A DNA stretch of 64,000 nt, taken from Arthrobacter sp. M4. GTDB lineage: Bacteria; Actinomycetota; Actinomycetes; Actinomycetales; Micrococcaceae. A model generated the notes under the pieces. The model made no database searches. It was not told the DNA's origin and saw only the letters and a program-made list of their open reading frames with translations. The stretch spans positions 1-64,000 of the forward strand of contig NZ_JAIWYX010000012.1 of NCBI RefSeq assembly GCF_020251205.1, in the 5' to 3' direction. Below, piece after piece: positions 1-10,573 of the stretch; the first letter of the stretch is position 1; each line of letters opens with the position of its first letter. Position numbers and translations under genes: made by a program.

Positions 1-219
1 GGTGATGGCTTCCTCCGCGCGGGCCAGGGCGCGCAGTTTCATCGCGGTGGCCCAGGCGATCAGCCGGTCCGCGGCCACGGCCACGTGCAGGGCGCCGTCC
101 GCGGTGAGGCAGGACGCCAAAGGCAGCCGGACGGTGCCGGAGAGCAGGGAATCTTCCTGGTCGGTGAACAGCTCGGCCGGAACACATGCGTCATCACCGT
201 CAACGAACGCCCCAACCAT
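1..219 (-). CDS. DUF222/HNH-type protein, N-terminal part (runs off the left edge)
   Basis: The minus strand reads open from an ATG at 219 to the window edge, 73 codons without a stop, beginning MVGAFVDGDDACVPAELF. The stretch ending in DRLIAWATAMKLRALARAEEAIT is typical of the start of DUF222 (13E12-repeat) proteins, which usually end in an HNH nuclease domain and occur in many copies in Arthrobacter-like genomes. A purine-rich ribosome-binding stretch (GGGAAGGGGGG) lies just upstream. The HNH part would lie outside the window and is not seen. Plus-strand readings here look like shadows. Confidence 0.7.
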   Translation of the reverse strand, partial: MVGAFVDGDDACVPAELFTDQEDSLLSGTVRLPLASCLTADGALHVAVAADRLIAWATAMKLRALARAEEAIT

Positions 220-312
220 CCAAACCACCCCCCTTCCCGAAGTACCTTCAACCTAAAGGGAGGCACTGACAAAATAGGGGCGGTCCACCCGGTCGGCGGC
301 AATGACCCCTGC

Positions 313-852
313 TCAGTAGCCCATCGTCGGGGGCGCAGAAGAGGTGTTGATCATGTCACCGGACGGGCTCACCACGTACCAAGCGTTGTTGACGCCCTGT
401 CCCTTGACGTCGCCCGCAGCCTTGTCCTGCGCGTAGTGGTAAAGCGGAAGCCCGTTCAGCGTGACCTGCTTCTTGCCATCAGACGTCGTGATGGTTCCCA
501 CTGTGCCCGTGACACCGTCCACGTTGGGCGTGTCCGCCGTCGTCGTGACCGCCGGCCACGTGGCGACGCAAGAGCCGGAACATGCGCTCTTGCCGGAACC
601 CTTGGTGTCCTTGGTGAAGAAGTAGACCGTCATTCCCTTGCCGTCCACCACGATCTTCCCGGCGGACGATGAGGCGGTCTTGAGTTCGACGGCGGCAGCT
701 GGCGTTGCGGAGGACGTCGCCGATGGGCTGGAGGTGGCTGTGTTCGTGGCGGGCGCCGTCGTCGCAGGCTGGGTGCCCGCGCCGCCGGCGCAGGCGGAGA
801 GCAATACGCCAAGGCCGAGCAAGGCGAGTCCGGTTCGGATCGAGTTTTTCAT
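313..852 (-). CDS. Secreted-repeat lipoprotein (COG4315 family)
   Basis: 179 residues with a lipoprotein signal: positive start, hydrophobic core and lipobox LSAC near residue 21. A Thr/Ala/Ser/Pro-rich linker follows to about residue 60. Two copies of the secreted-repeat (Lipoprotein_15) motif come next, the first with GKGMTVYFFTKD and CSGSCVATWP, the second with GLPLYHYAQD and GVNNAWYVV. Members are anchored outside the membrane; their biochemical role is not firmly known, though redox or stress links are often suggested. It is divergent from a sigma/anti-sigma pair and has a matching ECF-type promoter, so it is probably a target of that sigma factor. Confidence 0.88.
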   Translation of the reverse strand: MKNSIRTGLALLGLGVLLSACAGGAGTQPATTAPATNTATSSPSATSSATPAAAVELKTASSSAGKIVVDGKGMTVYFFTKDTKGSGKSACSGSCVATWPAVTTTADTPNVDGVTGTVGTITTSDGKKQVTLNGLPLYHYAQDKAAGDVKGQGVNNAWYVVSPSGDMINTSSAPPTMGY

Positions 853-905
853 TACTGCTCCTCACATGGGTTGTGACTGGCGGCGTTCGAGGCGCTAACC
901 CCTAT

Positions 906-931
906 GACGCCTTCAGGTGAAGAATGGTTCA
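906..931 (-). promoter_or_regulatory. ECF-type promoter for the lipoprotein gene
   Basis: On the minus strand TGAACC (931-926) is followed by 16 bases and CGTC (909-906), the usual AAC/CGTC architecture of ECF sigma promoters. It lies about 55 bases before the lipoprotein start. Its -35 element forms an inverted repeat with the -35 of the divergent sigma-gene promoter. Confidence 0.6.
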
Positions 932-935
932 CATC

Positions 936-962
936 TGAACCACAATTGCCCTTCCGCGCGTC
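936..962 (+). promoter_or_regulatory. ECF-type promoter for the sigma/anti-sigma operon
   Basis: TGAACC (936-941), 17 bases, then CGTC (959-962), about 35 bases before the preferred sigma start. The motif matches the divergent promoter on the other strand, which suggests the sigma factor transcribes its own operon and the lipoprotein gene. Confidence 0.6.
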
Positions 963-997
963 GTACCGCAGAGAAAGGCAGGAGGCAAGGTTCGGAC

Positions 998-1561
998 ATG
1001 CTGGATGTGGACATGCTGGACACGAACTGGTCGGACAGGACACGGGGAAGCGGGGCGCGGATGCCGCTGGATGAGGACGTGGTGGCCGCCATTTACCGGG
1101 ACCACGGTCCTGCCTTGCGCAGGTTCGTTCTCGGTTGCATGCCCGACGCGGCCCTCGCCGACGACGTGGTCCAAGAGACCATCCTGCGTGTTTGGCGCCA
1201 GGCCCCGGCCATCACCGGCAGCCTCCGCAGCTACCTCTTCCGGACGGCGCGCAACATCATCATCGACAACTACCGGCGCGCCCAGCATCGTCCCATCGAG
1301 GCTGCCGAGCAGGATGTCGCGGACCCGGCCGGCGCCGAGGAACGCGTGGACGAACTGCTGAACCGGGTGCTGATGGAGGAAGCCCTGATGCGTTTGAGCA
1401 GTGAGCACCGGGATGTCCTGGTCGCCCTGCATTACCGCCGTTTCACCGTTGCCGAGGCCGCCGTCGAACTGAACATCCCGCAAGGCACCGTGAAATCCCG
1501 CGCTTTCTACGCTGTCCGCGCCCTGCGGACAATCCTGGACGAAATGGGGGTGCAGCGATGA
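998..1561 (+). CDS. ECF sigma factor, sigma-70 family
   Basis: A 187-residue sigma factor from the ATG at 998, chosen because AGGAGG lies 8-12 bases upstream; an in-frame ATG at 917 sits inside the proposed promoter. Region 2 is seen as ALADDVVQETILRVWRQ followed by LRSYLFRTARNIIIDNYRR. Region 4 helix-turn-helix is AEAAVELNIPQGTVKSRAFY. There is no extra C-terminal domain. The stop overlaps the next start as ATGA, which couples it to its anti-sigma factor. The arrangement resembles the SigK/SigL groups of actinobacteria; the exact ECF group was not determined. Confidence 0.92.
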   Translation: MLDVDMLDTNWSDRTRGSGARMPLDEDVVAAIYRDHGPALRRFVLGCMPDAALADDVVQETILRVWRQAPAITGSLRSYLFRTARNIIIDNYRRAQHRPIEAAEQDVADPAGAEERVDELLNRVLMEEALMRLSSEHRDVLVALHYRRFTVAEAAVELNIPQGTVKSRAFYAVRALRTILDEMGVQR

Positions 1562-2229
1562 ATGACGCCGAGCGCCACCAAATGCTGGGCGCCTACTTGC
1601 TGGGTGGACTGGACAAGGACGAGGCCCGCGAATTCGAAGAGCACCTCGCCGGATGCGCCCAGTGCCGCAGGGAACTGGAACACCTTGAGAGCCTCCCCGC
1701 CTTGCTTGACGCCGTGCCGGTGGACGACGCGGTCGCGCTTACCTCGCGCGGCGCAGCCTCTGCTGGGCCGGCCCCGGCGGGTGAAGTTTCAGGTGCCTTG
1801 CTCGCAAAACTTGCCAAACGGCGTCGTAATTCCCGACGACGGCGGGTCGCCCTGGTGAGCGGCGTCGCCGCTGCGTGCCTGGGCGCCGGACTACTTGGTG
1901 CCCCCCTGCTCAGCCCGCCTCCCCAGCCGGACGCCAGCTATTCGGTATCGGCGGACAACGGGCTCCAGCTCACCGTCGGATTGGTCAAGAAGAACTGGGG
2001 CACTGAACTGAATCTTGAGGGCCGGAGCATGCCGTATGACGGCACCTATTCGCTGTGGGTCAAGGCCCGTGACGGCCGGGAGGACCGAGCCTGCGCCTGG
2101 ACTGCCACGCCGGGCGGACGGGTTAAAGTCACCGGTGCCACACCTGTGCAACTCGGGGCGATCACCGGCGTCGAACTCCGCGACGAAGAGCAGCACGCTG
2201 TCGCGTCGATATCGGTCACGGGCCACTGA
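1558..2229 (+). CDS. Anti-sigma factor with zf-HC2 zinc finger
   Basis: 223 residues. The N-terminus carries the anti-sigma zinc-binding motif HLAGCAQC (His-x3-Cys-x2-Cys) around residues 29-36. A basic stretch precedes one membrane span (VALVSGVAAACLGAGLLGAPLL, about residues 98-120), and an extracytoplasmic domain of about 100 residues follows, as in RskA/RslA-type proteins. It should hold the upstream sigma factor at the membrane until a signal outside the cell releases it. The signal is unknown, but the neighbouring lipoprotein gene makes an envelope or redox cue plausible. Confidence 0.88.
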   Translation: MNDAERHQMLGAYLLGGLDKDEAREFEEHLAGCAQCRRELEHLESLPALLDAVPVDDAVALTSRGAASAGPAPAGEVSGALLAKLAKRRRNSRRRRVALVSGVAAACLGAGLLGAPLLSPPPQPDASYSVSADNGLQLTVGLVKKNWGTELNLEGRSMPYDGTYSLWVKARDGREDRACAWTATPGGRVKVTGATPVQLGAITGVELRDEEQHAVASISVTGH

Positions 2230-2233
2230 GCCA

Positions 2234-2641
2234 TTAACCGCCTTGGATGCTGCCCGCCACCATCATTGCCGAAAAGAGCATGCCGAACGCCGTCAGCGCG
2301 ACGATGCCAAGTCCAATGAACCCGGTGACGCGACCGGCGTTTACCCTGCGGGAGCGGAACACCGCGAACAAGCCGGAAATCACTGCGGTCAGTACCAAGG
2401 TCGCGGCAAGTACAAGCAGGACCAGTGCACCAACCCACCAGCCCTCGTTCCGGTCCGCATACCTGGTGATCTGGGCCGCCAATGACAGGAAACCGAGCGG
2501 AACGCTGAGCAGCGCCGCCATGGGGGCCAGGATGGCGGTGACGATGCTGGTGATTCCCGCGGCCAGGCCACGCCTGTCAAAGCGCGGGGGCTGAGGTCCC
2601 AGCGGTGGGTACAGCGACGGCGATCCCGGCTGCCGGCTCAT
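2234..2641 (-). CDS. Small membrane protein of unknown function
   Basis: 135 residues with a Pro-rich cytoplasmic start and three predicted membrane helices: GLAAGITSIVTAILAPMAALLSV, GWWVGALVLLVLAATLVLTAVI, and FIGLGIVALTAFGMLFSAMMVAG. The pattern resembles DUF4190-like proteins, but I cannot assign the family. It begins 12 bases after the trmB stop on the same strand and may be cotranscribed. It converges on the anti-sigma gene with a 4-base gap. Confidence 0.7.
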   Translation of the reverse strand: MSRQPGSPSLYPPLGPQPPRFDRRGLAAGITSIVTAILAPMAALLSVPLGFLSLAAQITRYADRNEGWWVGALVLLVLAATLVLTAVISGLFAVFRSRRVNAGRVTGFIGLGIVALTAFGMLFSAMMVAGSIQGG

Positions 2642-2653
2642 GGCGTTCCCTGT

Positions 2654-3568
2654 CTAGATCCTGCGATACGTGAGATCGAAAATCATACGCCCCGCATCGT
2701 GGGCCTTGTTTTCGAAGCTGGTCCGGATGCGGCCATCGAATCGAGGGGCCCAACCGCCCACGTCGTCGACGCCCTCGCTGGGGCCGGTGTGCTGCGTGCT
2801 CACAGGGGCCCTGCCTTCCTTGACCGGGGCGCCGCCCACCATGGTTTCGACGCCGGACTCCCACACTTGGGTCAGCGGACTGTCGGCACCGCGGCGCTCG
2901 CCGTGGTGCACGTTTTCAAAGTCCGGCGAACCGGCCAGGACTTCGCGAACGTGGACCGCATAGTTGGACCAGTCTGTGGCGATACGCCACAGCCCGCCCT
3001 TTTCCAGGGCCTTGGCGGCGACTTTGGCGAACGCCGGTTGGATGAGTCGGCGCTTGTGGTGCCGGGCCTTGTGCCACGGGTCCGGGAAGAAGACCCAAAT
3101 CTCACTGACGGAGCCCTCCGGGAGCATTGTCTCCAGGACCTCAGGGGCGTTGGCCTGCACCACACGAACATTCGTCAGTCCGCGCTGGCCGATCCTGAGC
3201 AGGGTGTTGGCAAGGCCCGGGGCATAGACCTCGACGGCCAGGAAATCCTTGTCCGGGTTTTGTTCCGCGGCGTGGACGACGGCTTCGCCCAGCCCGGAAC
3301 CGACCTCAACGATCAGGGGCGCTTTTCGCCCAAACTCTTCTTCGGCGTCGAACGCGTAATCCGGGTGCACCGAGGTGTCGGCGATGTGCCGCGGGACGTC
3401 GACCACAAACTTGTCGGAGTGTTCCTCCCAAGCCTGCTGCCGGCGGCCCTGGAGCCGTGTTCCACGGCGCACAAAACTGACCGGTTGGTGCCGGTAGGTG
3501 CCGAAGGATGCCTGGCTGCCCGGCGTGATCGGCCGCGGGAATTGGGGTTGTTCAGGGGTGTCGCTCAT
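2654..3568 (-). CDS. trmB: tRNA (guanine-N7-)-methyltransferase
   Basis: 304 residues, somewhat longer than the usual 230-260 because of an N-terminal extension. It methylates G46 in tRNA with SAM. The SAM-binding loop is VEVGSGLGEAVVHAA near residue 90, and the family signature FPDPWHKARHHKRRL lies near 160. The C-terminal half holds RIATDWSNYAVHVREVL. The ATG is preceded closely by TATCCT and then GAAAGGG, so the message may be nearly leaderless. Confidence 0.95.
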   Translation of the reverse strand: MSDTPEQPQFPRPITPGSQASFGTYRHQPVSFVRRGTRLQGRRQQAWEEHSDKFVVDVPRHIADTSVHPDYAFDAEEEFGRKAPLIVEVGSGLGEAVVHAAEQNPDKDFLAVEVYAPGLANTLLRIGQRGLTNVRVVQANAPEVLETMLPEGSVSEIWVFFPDPWHKARHHKRRLIQPAFAKVAAKALEKGGLWRIATDWSNYAVHVREVLAGSPDFENVHHGERRGADSPLTQVWESGVETMVGGAPVKEGRAPVSTQHTGPSEGVDDVGGWAPRFDGRIRTSFENKAHDAGRMIFDLTYRRI

Positions 3569-3604
3569 CCCTTTCAGGATAGTTGAGAGTTTTCATGCAA
3601 AAGG

Positions 3605-3639
3605 AGGGCCGGGGCCATCACGACGACGACCCCGGCCCT
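3605..3639 (-). terminator. Terminator hairpin after katG
   Basis: AGGGCCGGGG (3605-3614) pairs with CCCCGGCCCT (3630-3639) around a 15-base loop. On the minus strand the stem is followed by CCTTTTG. It lies 32 bases downstream of the katG stop. Confidence 0.75.
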
Positions 3640-3670
3640 TCCCGTCCCAGGTACCGGGACTGTGGCTGGC

Positions 3671-6001
<2,331 letters not shown>

Positions 6002-6024
6002 CTACGGGTCACAGGCCTGCCAGA

Positions 6025-7332
6025 ATGGGTGGCGTGAATTCCGCTGAGCAGTCCAATACTCGCGAACAGATCAACGACCGGACCGGCAGGCCCGACGTCC
6101 TGGTAGACGCCGAAATCGATGATGTCCCCGCCGCCGAGCCGACGCGTGTTGGCCGCCGCGGCTTGGTCTTCCTAGGCGTTTGCCTGGTGCTGATTGGACT
6201 GAACCTGCGGACGGTGTTCTCCAGTTTTTCCGCCGTGTTGCCTGAGATGACGTCCGACGCCGGTCTGCCGGGCTGGGCGGTTGTGGCGCTCACCACCGTG
6301 CCGGTCACACTGCTGGGGGTTTTTGCACCGCTGGCGCCGTGGCTGGCCCGTCGTTTTGGCGCCGAGCGGGTGCTGCTCGGCGCGATGGCGGTGCTGACAG
6401 CCGGGTTGGCGTTGCGTCCAGTGGACTTGCCGGGTACCGGGCACCTGCCAACCCTTTTAGCCGGGACGGTTGCGTGCGGTGCCGCGATCGCGTTGTGCAA
6501 TGTGCTGCTTCCCGGGGTGGTGAAGCGGGACTTCCCGCACCGGCTGGGACTTATGGGCGGTCTGTATACGACGGCGATCTGTGCCTCGGCCGCGCTTGGC
6601 GCCGGATTCACGTATCCGGTTTTTGCGGTTGCTGGCCACTGGACCGCGGCCCTGTGGTTCTGGGTGCTGCCTGCCGCCGTCGTGCTTCTTTTGTTCCTCC
6701 CGGTGGCAGTACGCCAACGGCCCATTCACCATTCCGCAGTTGCTGCCGGCGCCAATGTGTGGCGCTCGGCTGTGGCGTGGAACGTCACGATCTTTATGGT
6801 GCTTCAGGCGATGATGTCCTTCAGCGTGTTCGCATGGTTGGCCCCGCTCCTTCGCGAGCGGGGGATCGACGGCGGCACGGCCGGACTGATGGTGTCGGTG
6901 TCGATCGTGTTGCAGATGCTCGGCTCACTGTTTGCACCCGCCCTGGCCGCGCGTTTCCGCGACCAGCGCGCAATCAATACAGTGGTGGCGCTGATGACCG
7001 GCGGCGGATTCGCGCTGAGCATCTTCGGGCCGGTGGAGCTGATTTGGCTGTGGACAGGGTTGCTGGGTTTGGGACAGGGGAGCCTGACCGCCGTTGCGCT
7101 GACGATGATCATGCTGCGCACCAGGGATGCGCATACTGCCGCGCACTTGTCCGGGATGATGCAGGGAGTGGGCTACGGCCTCGGATCCACCGGGACGCTG
7201 ATGGTGGGCCAATTGCACCAGGCCACCGGGAGCTTCGCTGCCGCTGGGGTCCTGTTCCTGGCGGTGGGTGGGCTTGCGGCGGTGTTCGGCTACAGGGCGG
7301 GACGCCGGCGGTACGTCGGTGTGGGCGGCTGA
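6025..7332 (+). CDS. MFS transporter, CynX/NimT-like
   Basis: About 435 residues with a hydrophilic N-terminus and roughly 12 membrane helices starting at GLVFLGVCLVLIGLNLRTVFSSF. The phrase LIGLNLRTVFSSFSAVLPEM is typical of the CynX/NimT (cyanate or 2-nitroimidazole transporter) branch of the MFS. The substrate cannot be read from sequence. In-frame starts exist at 5992 (GTG), 6025 (ATG) and 6034 (GTG), none with a strong ribosome-binding site, so the start is tentative. It is divergent from katG. Confidence 0.85.
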   Translation: MGGVNSAEQSNTREQINDRTGRPDVLVDAEIDDVPAAEPTRVGRRGLVFLGVCLVLIGLNLRTVFSSFSAVLPEMTSDAGLPGWAVVALTTVPVTLLGVFAPLAPWLARRFGAERVLLGAMAVLTAGLALRPVDLPGTGHLPTLLAGTVACGAAIALCNVLLPGVVKRDFPHRLGLMGGLYTTAICASAALGAGFTYPVFAVAGHWTAALWFWVLPAAVVLLLFLPVAVRQRPIHHSAVAAGANVWRSAVAWNVTIFMVLQAMMSFSVFAWLAPLLRERGIDGGTAGLMVSVSIVLQMLGSLFAPALAARFRDQRAINTVVALMTGGGFALSIFGPVELIWLWTGLLGLGQGSLTAVALTMIMLRTRDAHTAAHLSGMMQGVGYGLGSTGTLMVGQLHQATGSFAAAGVLFLAVGGLAAVFGYRAGRRRYVGVGG

Positions 7333-7346
7333 ACCAGCCGCCCACA
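7320..7346 (+). terminator. Terminator hairpin overlapping the MFS stop codon
   Basis: TGTGGGCGGCT (7320-7330) pairs perfectly with AGCCGCCCACA (7336-7346) around GAACC. The stop codon TGA (7330-7332) lies inside the hairpin. No clear T-run follows. Confidence 0.6.
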
Positions 7347-7370
7347 TCAGCGCTCGCCTCCTAGAGCTCG

Positions 7371-7805
7371 TCAGGCCTGTGCCCCCATCAATCCCAATTG
7401 CGCCATCAAGCCCGCTGCGTCCGGGTAGGCAGTGAAGGAGACGATCTTTCCGTCCTCCACCTTGGCGAAGTACGACCCGCCACCAACGACACTCTTGCCA
7501 GTGGCAGGAATCTCAGTTCCGCCAAAGTTCAAGGGGCCGGAGTGCGTGGCCGTGAACTGCACCTCGCCTGCCACCTGATTCTCGGAAACCACCCTGTTTG
7601 TGGTCTTGGCCCTCATATCGGGGAAGGCCTTGTACCAGGCTTCCATGTACCGGCGAACGCCCTCGGGTGTAGTAAAGACCTCCGGAACAGAGACATCCCT
7701 AAAGACGAAATCGCTGGCAAACAGTGCTACAAAATCATCAACATTGTGTTGGTCCCAAGCAGCCATTCCTTGATCATCGATCCGCTCCACCTCACTGATC
7801 GACAT
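7371..7805 (-). CDS. NTF2-like / SnoaL-type polyketide cyclase family protein
   Basis: 144 residues of the NTF2-like fold. Features include DQHNVDDFVALFASDFVFRDVS at the start, VRRYMEAWYKAFPDMRAKT in the middle, and the strand GEVQFTATHSGPLNFGG. This is the arrangement of SnoaL/ester-cyclase-like proteins that bind small ligands in a conical barrel. Substrate and pathway are unknown. AGGAGGTGTGC lies just upstream of the ATG. Confidence 0.8.
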   Translation of the reverse strand: MSISEVERIDDQGMAAWDQHNVDDFVALFASDFVFRDVSVPEVFTTPEGVRRYMEAWYKAFPDMRAKTTNRVVSENQVAGEVQFTATHSGPLNFGGTEIPATGKSVVGGGSYFAKVEDGKIVSFTAYPDAAGLMAQLGLMGAQA

Positions 7806-7892
7806 CGCACACCTCCTCGCTGAAGCTGCTGACGGCAGTGAGTGTAGGCCTGGCCGTACGCCGTGGCAATGGGTCCTTGGACTGTCAGCGAT

Positions 7893-9185
7893 TTAGTGCG
7901 TCAGGTCCTTGCCCTTGGTCTCCGGAACGGTGAAGACGCACAGGGCGCTGATCACCAAAAGGGCCACCGCGTAGACGTTGAACATGTTGCCCAGGTCGAT
8001 GCTGCCCAACCACGTCTGCAGGTAAGGGGCCGTGCCGCCGAATGCTGCCACGCAGATTGAGTAGGGGACGCCAACACCCACGGTACGGATCTTGGTGGGG
8101 AACAACTCTGCGTATACCGCCGGGACGATCGCGGCGCTGCCGGCAATGAAGATGAGCATCACGGACATGGACACGGCAAGCTGCCATGGTGAGTCCTTCA
8201 GCAGCCACGTCATCGGGAAATGGAACAGCGCAGAACCTACGGCGCTGGCCACCATCACCGGTTTCCGGCCGAAACGATCGGACAGCTTGCCCCAGAGCGG
8301 CAGGACGGCGATGAACACCACCATGGCGACGAGGCTGGCCCACAGGGCTGCGCCGCGATCCATTTTCAGGGCTGTTGCTGCGTAGGTGGGAGCCACAACT
8401 CCCCAGATGTAGTAGATGACAGTCAGGCCCACGGTGAGACCGATGACCTGCAACGCCTGCTTCCGGTGGCGGACGATCTGCGGCCACATCGGTTCCCGCT
8501 TCTCCGCCGTCGACTCCTGCTCAAACGCGTCCGTCTCCTTCAGCCGAGCCCGCATGATCAGCGCGTACAAGCCCAGAGCCGCGCCGATGAGGAACGGCAC
8601 GCGCCAGCCCCATGCGGCCATGGCGTCCTTGCTGAGGACTCCGGTGAGGACCGCGCCTAGCAGTGTTCCAGCCAGGATTCCCACGGTTCCCGAGGTGTAA
8701 ATGAGCGTCGCCCAAAACCCGCGCTTCTCCTTTGGCGCCATTTCGGACAGATAAGTCTGCGACGACGGCAGCTCACCGCCGTGGGCAAGGCCCTGGATGA
8801 GCCGCGCCACCAGAAGAAGCAGCGAAGCCCAGAAACCAACGGCCTGGAAGGTTGGCGCGATGCCGATCAAGAGGCTGCCCAGGGCGGCGAGGCCAACCGC
8901 AAGTGTCATCGAGGACTTCCGGCCAATCCGGTCGCCAATCCAGCCGAACACAAAGCCACCGAACGGCCGTGCGACGAAGCCGACTGCAAAGATCGCCAGA
9001 GTGGACAGGATGGCCGACGTGGGGTCGGCGTTGCTGAAAAGCTGGCTGGAAAAGAACGGTGCGAACGTGGCGTAGATGGCCCAGTCGTACCATTCGACAG
9101 CGTTGCCGATGCCGGTACCGATCAGCGTTCTGATGTTGGACGGACTGGTGGACGTCGATGCCGTGGCGGCAGTGGTGGTCATGTG
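7893..9185 (-). CDS. MFS transporter, metabolite:H+ symporter (MHS) family
   Basis: About 430 residues from the ATG at 9185, chosen because TTGGAG lies 6 bases upstream; a longer reading to 9359 would overlap the amidohydrolase. The signature GNAVEWYDWAIYATFAPFF and the loop GWIGDRIGRKSSM mark the MHS family (KgtP/ProP/ShiA-like), which takes up carboxylates or zwitterions with protons. It lies 22 bases after the M20 amidohydrolase on the same strand, so it probably imports that enzyme's substrate or a product of it. Confidence 0.9.
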   Translation of the reverse strand, partial: HMTTTAATASTSTSPSNIRTLIGTGIGNAVEWYDWAIYATFAPFFSSQLFSNADPTSAILSTLAIFAVGFVARPFGGFVFGWIGDRIGRKSSMTLAVGLAALGSLLIGIAPTFQAVGFWASLLLLVARLIQGLAHGGELPSSQTYLSEMAPKEKRGFWATLIYTSGTVGILAGTLLGAVLTGVLSKDAMAAWGWRVPFLIGAALGLYALIMRARLKETDAFEQESTAEKREPMWPQIVRHRKQALQVIGLTVGLTVIYYIWGVVAPTYAATALKMDRGAALWASLVAMVVFIAVLPLWGKLSDRFGRKPVMVASAVGSALFHFPMTWLLKDSPWQLAVSMSVMLIFIAGSAAIVPAVYAELFPTKIRTVGVGVPYSICVAAFGGTAPYLQTWLGSIDLGNMFNVYAVALLVISALCVFTVPETKGKDLTH

Positions 9186-9207
9186 GGGCTCCAAGGACAT
9201 TGGCTGG

Positions 9208-10431
9208 TCAGTTGGCGGAGGCGGTGAGTGTCTTGATTCGCGATACGGCCAGCTGCGCGTACAGCGCGGCACCATCGGCGAGGACGCCGTCGTCGAACGT
9301 TGCGTAGGGGGAGTGGTTGAAGGGGGAGGTGGAGTGGTCCGCTCCGGGGGCGACGGCACTCAAACCGACGAATGTGCCCGGTACCTCGGCGAGGACCCGG
9401 GAGAAGTCCTCGGAACCGCTCATCGGCGTTGCCCAGCGAGCCAGACGCTCCCCGCCGAACATTTCGCCGATGACGTGTTCTGCCGTGGTTGTCTCGTCGT
9501 GGTTGGTAATGGTGAGGGGGTACTCATTGCGGTAGTCGACGTCGACGTCCAGGCCGTGTGCTGCGGCGATTCCGCGAAGAAGCCGCGGCACGGATTCCAT
9601 CATCCTCAGCCGGGACTCCTCGGAAAACGTCCGGATGGTGGCCTCGATGCGGGCAGTTTCCGGGATCACGTTGCGCTTGGTACCTGCCTGCAAGAGCCCA
9701 ACGGTAAGGACCACGGGATCGAACATGTTGAACTGCCTGGTCACCATCACCTGCAGCGCGGTCACCATCTCCGCGGCCGCGGTGACCGGATCCTTGGCCG
9801 AGTGGGGCGCCGAACCGTGGCCACCCGCGCCGAGGACTGTCACCACCAAACCGTCGGAGGCACTGAGCATCACGCCCGACTTTGTGGCGAAGCGGCCGTG
9901 CGGTTCCAAAGCGGAGAAGACGTGCATCCCATAGGCTGCATCGGCCCGGCGGCCTGATGCCTCCAGGACACCTTCGCTGATCATGTGGCTGGCTCCGTCG
10001 AAGCCTTCCTCGCCGGGCTGGAACATCAGGACGACGTCGCCGGCCAGTTGATCGCGGCGCTCGGCCAGGAGCGTGGCTGCTCCGGCGAGCATGGCGGTGT
10101 GCAGGTCGTGGCCGCAGGCGTGCATGGCGCCGTTGATTGTGGAGGAATAGTCGACGCCGGTGCGTTCCTGGACGGGCAGGCCGTCCATGTCGGCACGGAG
10201 CAGGACCACGGGCTTCTCAGCGGGAGCGTGAGGCGCGGTTCCGCGCAGGACGGCGGTGACCGACGTCGTGCTCTTGCCCGAGGTAACTTCATAAGGGAGT
10301 CCGTCGAGCGCCTTCAGCACCTTTTCCTGTGTGCGGGGCAAGTGCAGGCCGATCTCTGGCTCCCGATGCAACTCGTGGCGGAACCGGACGATGTCTTCCT
10401 GCAGTGCTTTGGCGTCGGCGGTGATCGTCAT
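9208..10431 (-). CDS. M20 family amidohydrolase (hippurate / N-acyl amino acid hydrolase type)
   Basis: 407 residues. Metal-binding motifs of the M20D family are visible: MHACGHDLHTAML, the general base region FQPGEEGFDGA, and a C-terminal GSEDFS motif. The dimerisation domain holds GGHGSAPHSAKDP. Such zinc enzymes cleave the amide of N-acyl amino acids, hippurate or auxin conjugates. It is the first gene of a two-gene operon with the MHS transporter, divergent from an Lrp-like regulator that probably controls it. Confidence 0.92.
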   Translation of the reverse strand: MTITADAKALQEDIVRFRHELHREPEIGLHLPRTQEKVLKALDGLPYEVTSGKSTTSVTAVLRGTAPHAPAEKPVVLLRADMDGLPVQERTGVDYSSTINGAMHACGHDLHTAMLAGAATLLAERRDQLAGDVVLMFQPGEEGFDGASHMISEGVLEASGRRADAAYGMHVFSALEPHGRFATKSGVMLSASDGLVVTVLGAGGHGSAPHSAKDPVTAAAEMVTALQVMVTRQFNMFDPVVLTVGLLQAGTKRNVIPETARIEATIRTFSEESRLRMMESVPRLLRGIAAAHGLDVDVDYRNEYPLTITNHDETTTAEHVIGEMFGGERLARWATPMSGSEDFSRVLAEVPGTFVGLSAVAPGADHSTSPFNHSPYATFDDGVLADGAALYAQLAVSRIKTLTASAN

Positions 10432-10573
10432 TCTTGGTCCTGACCTCTCGTTCGGTTATGGCTTCCTCTGCCATTTTGTGGTGACATGGTTCACAGTCCG
10501 CCAAACTGCTGGAAATATGCACTGGAACAATCTCCAAAGCAGAATTCATGCATCCAAAGGAGAGGGAAGGTCA

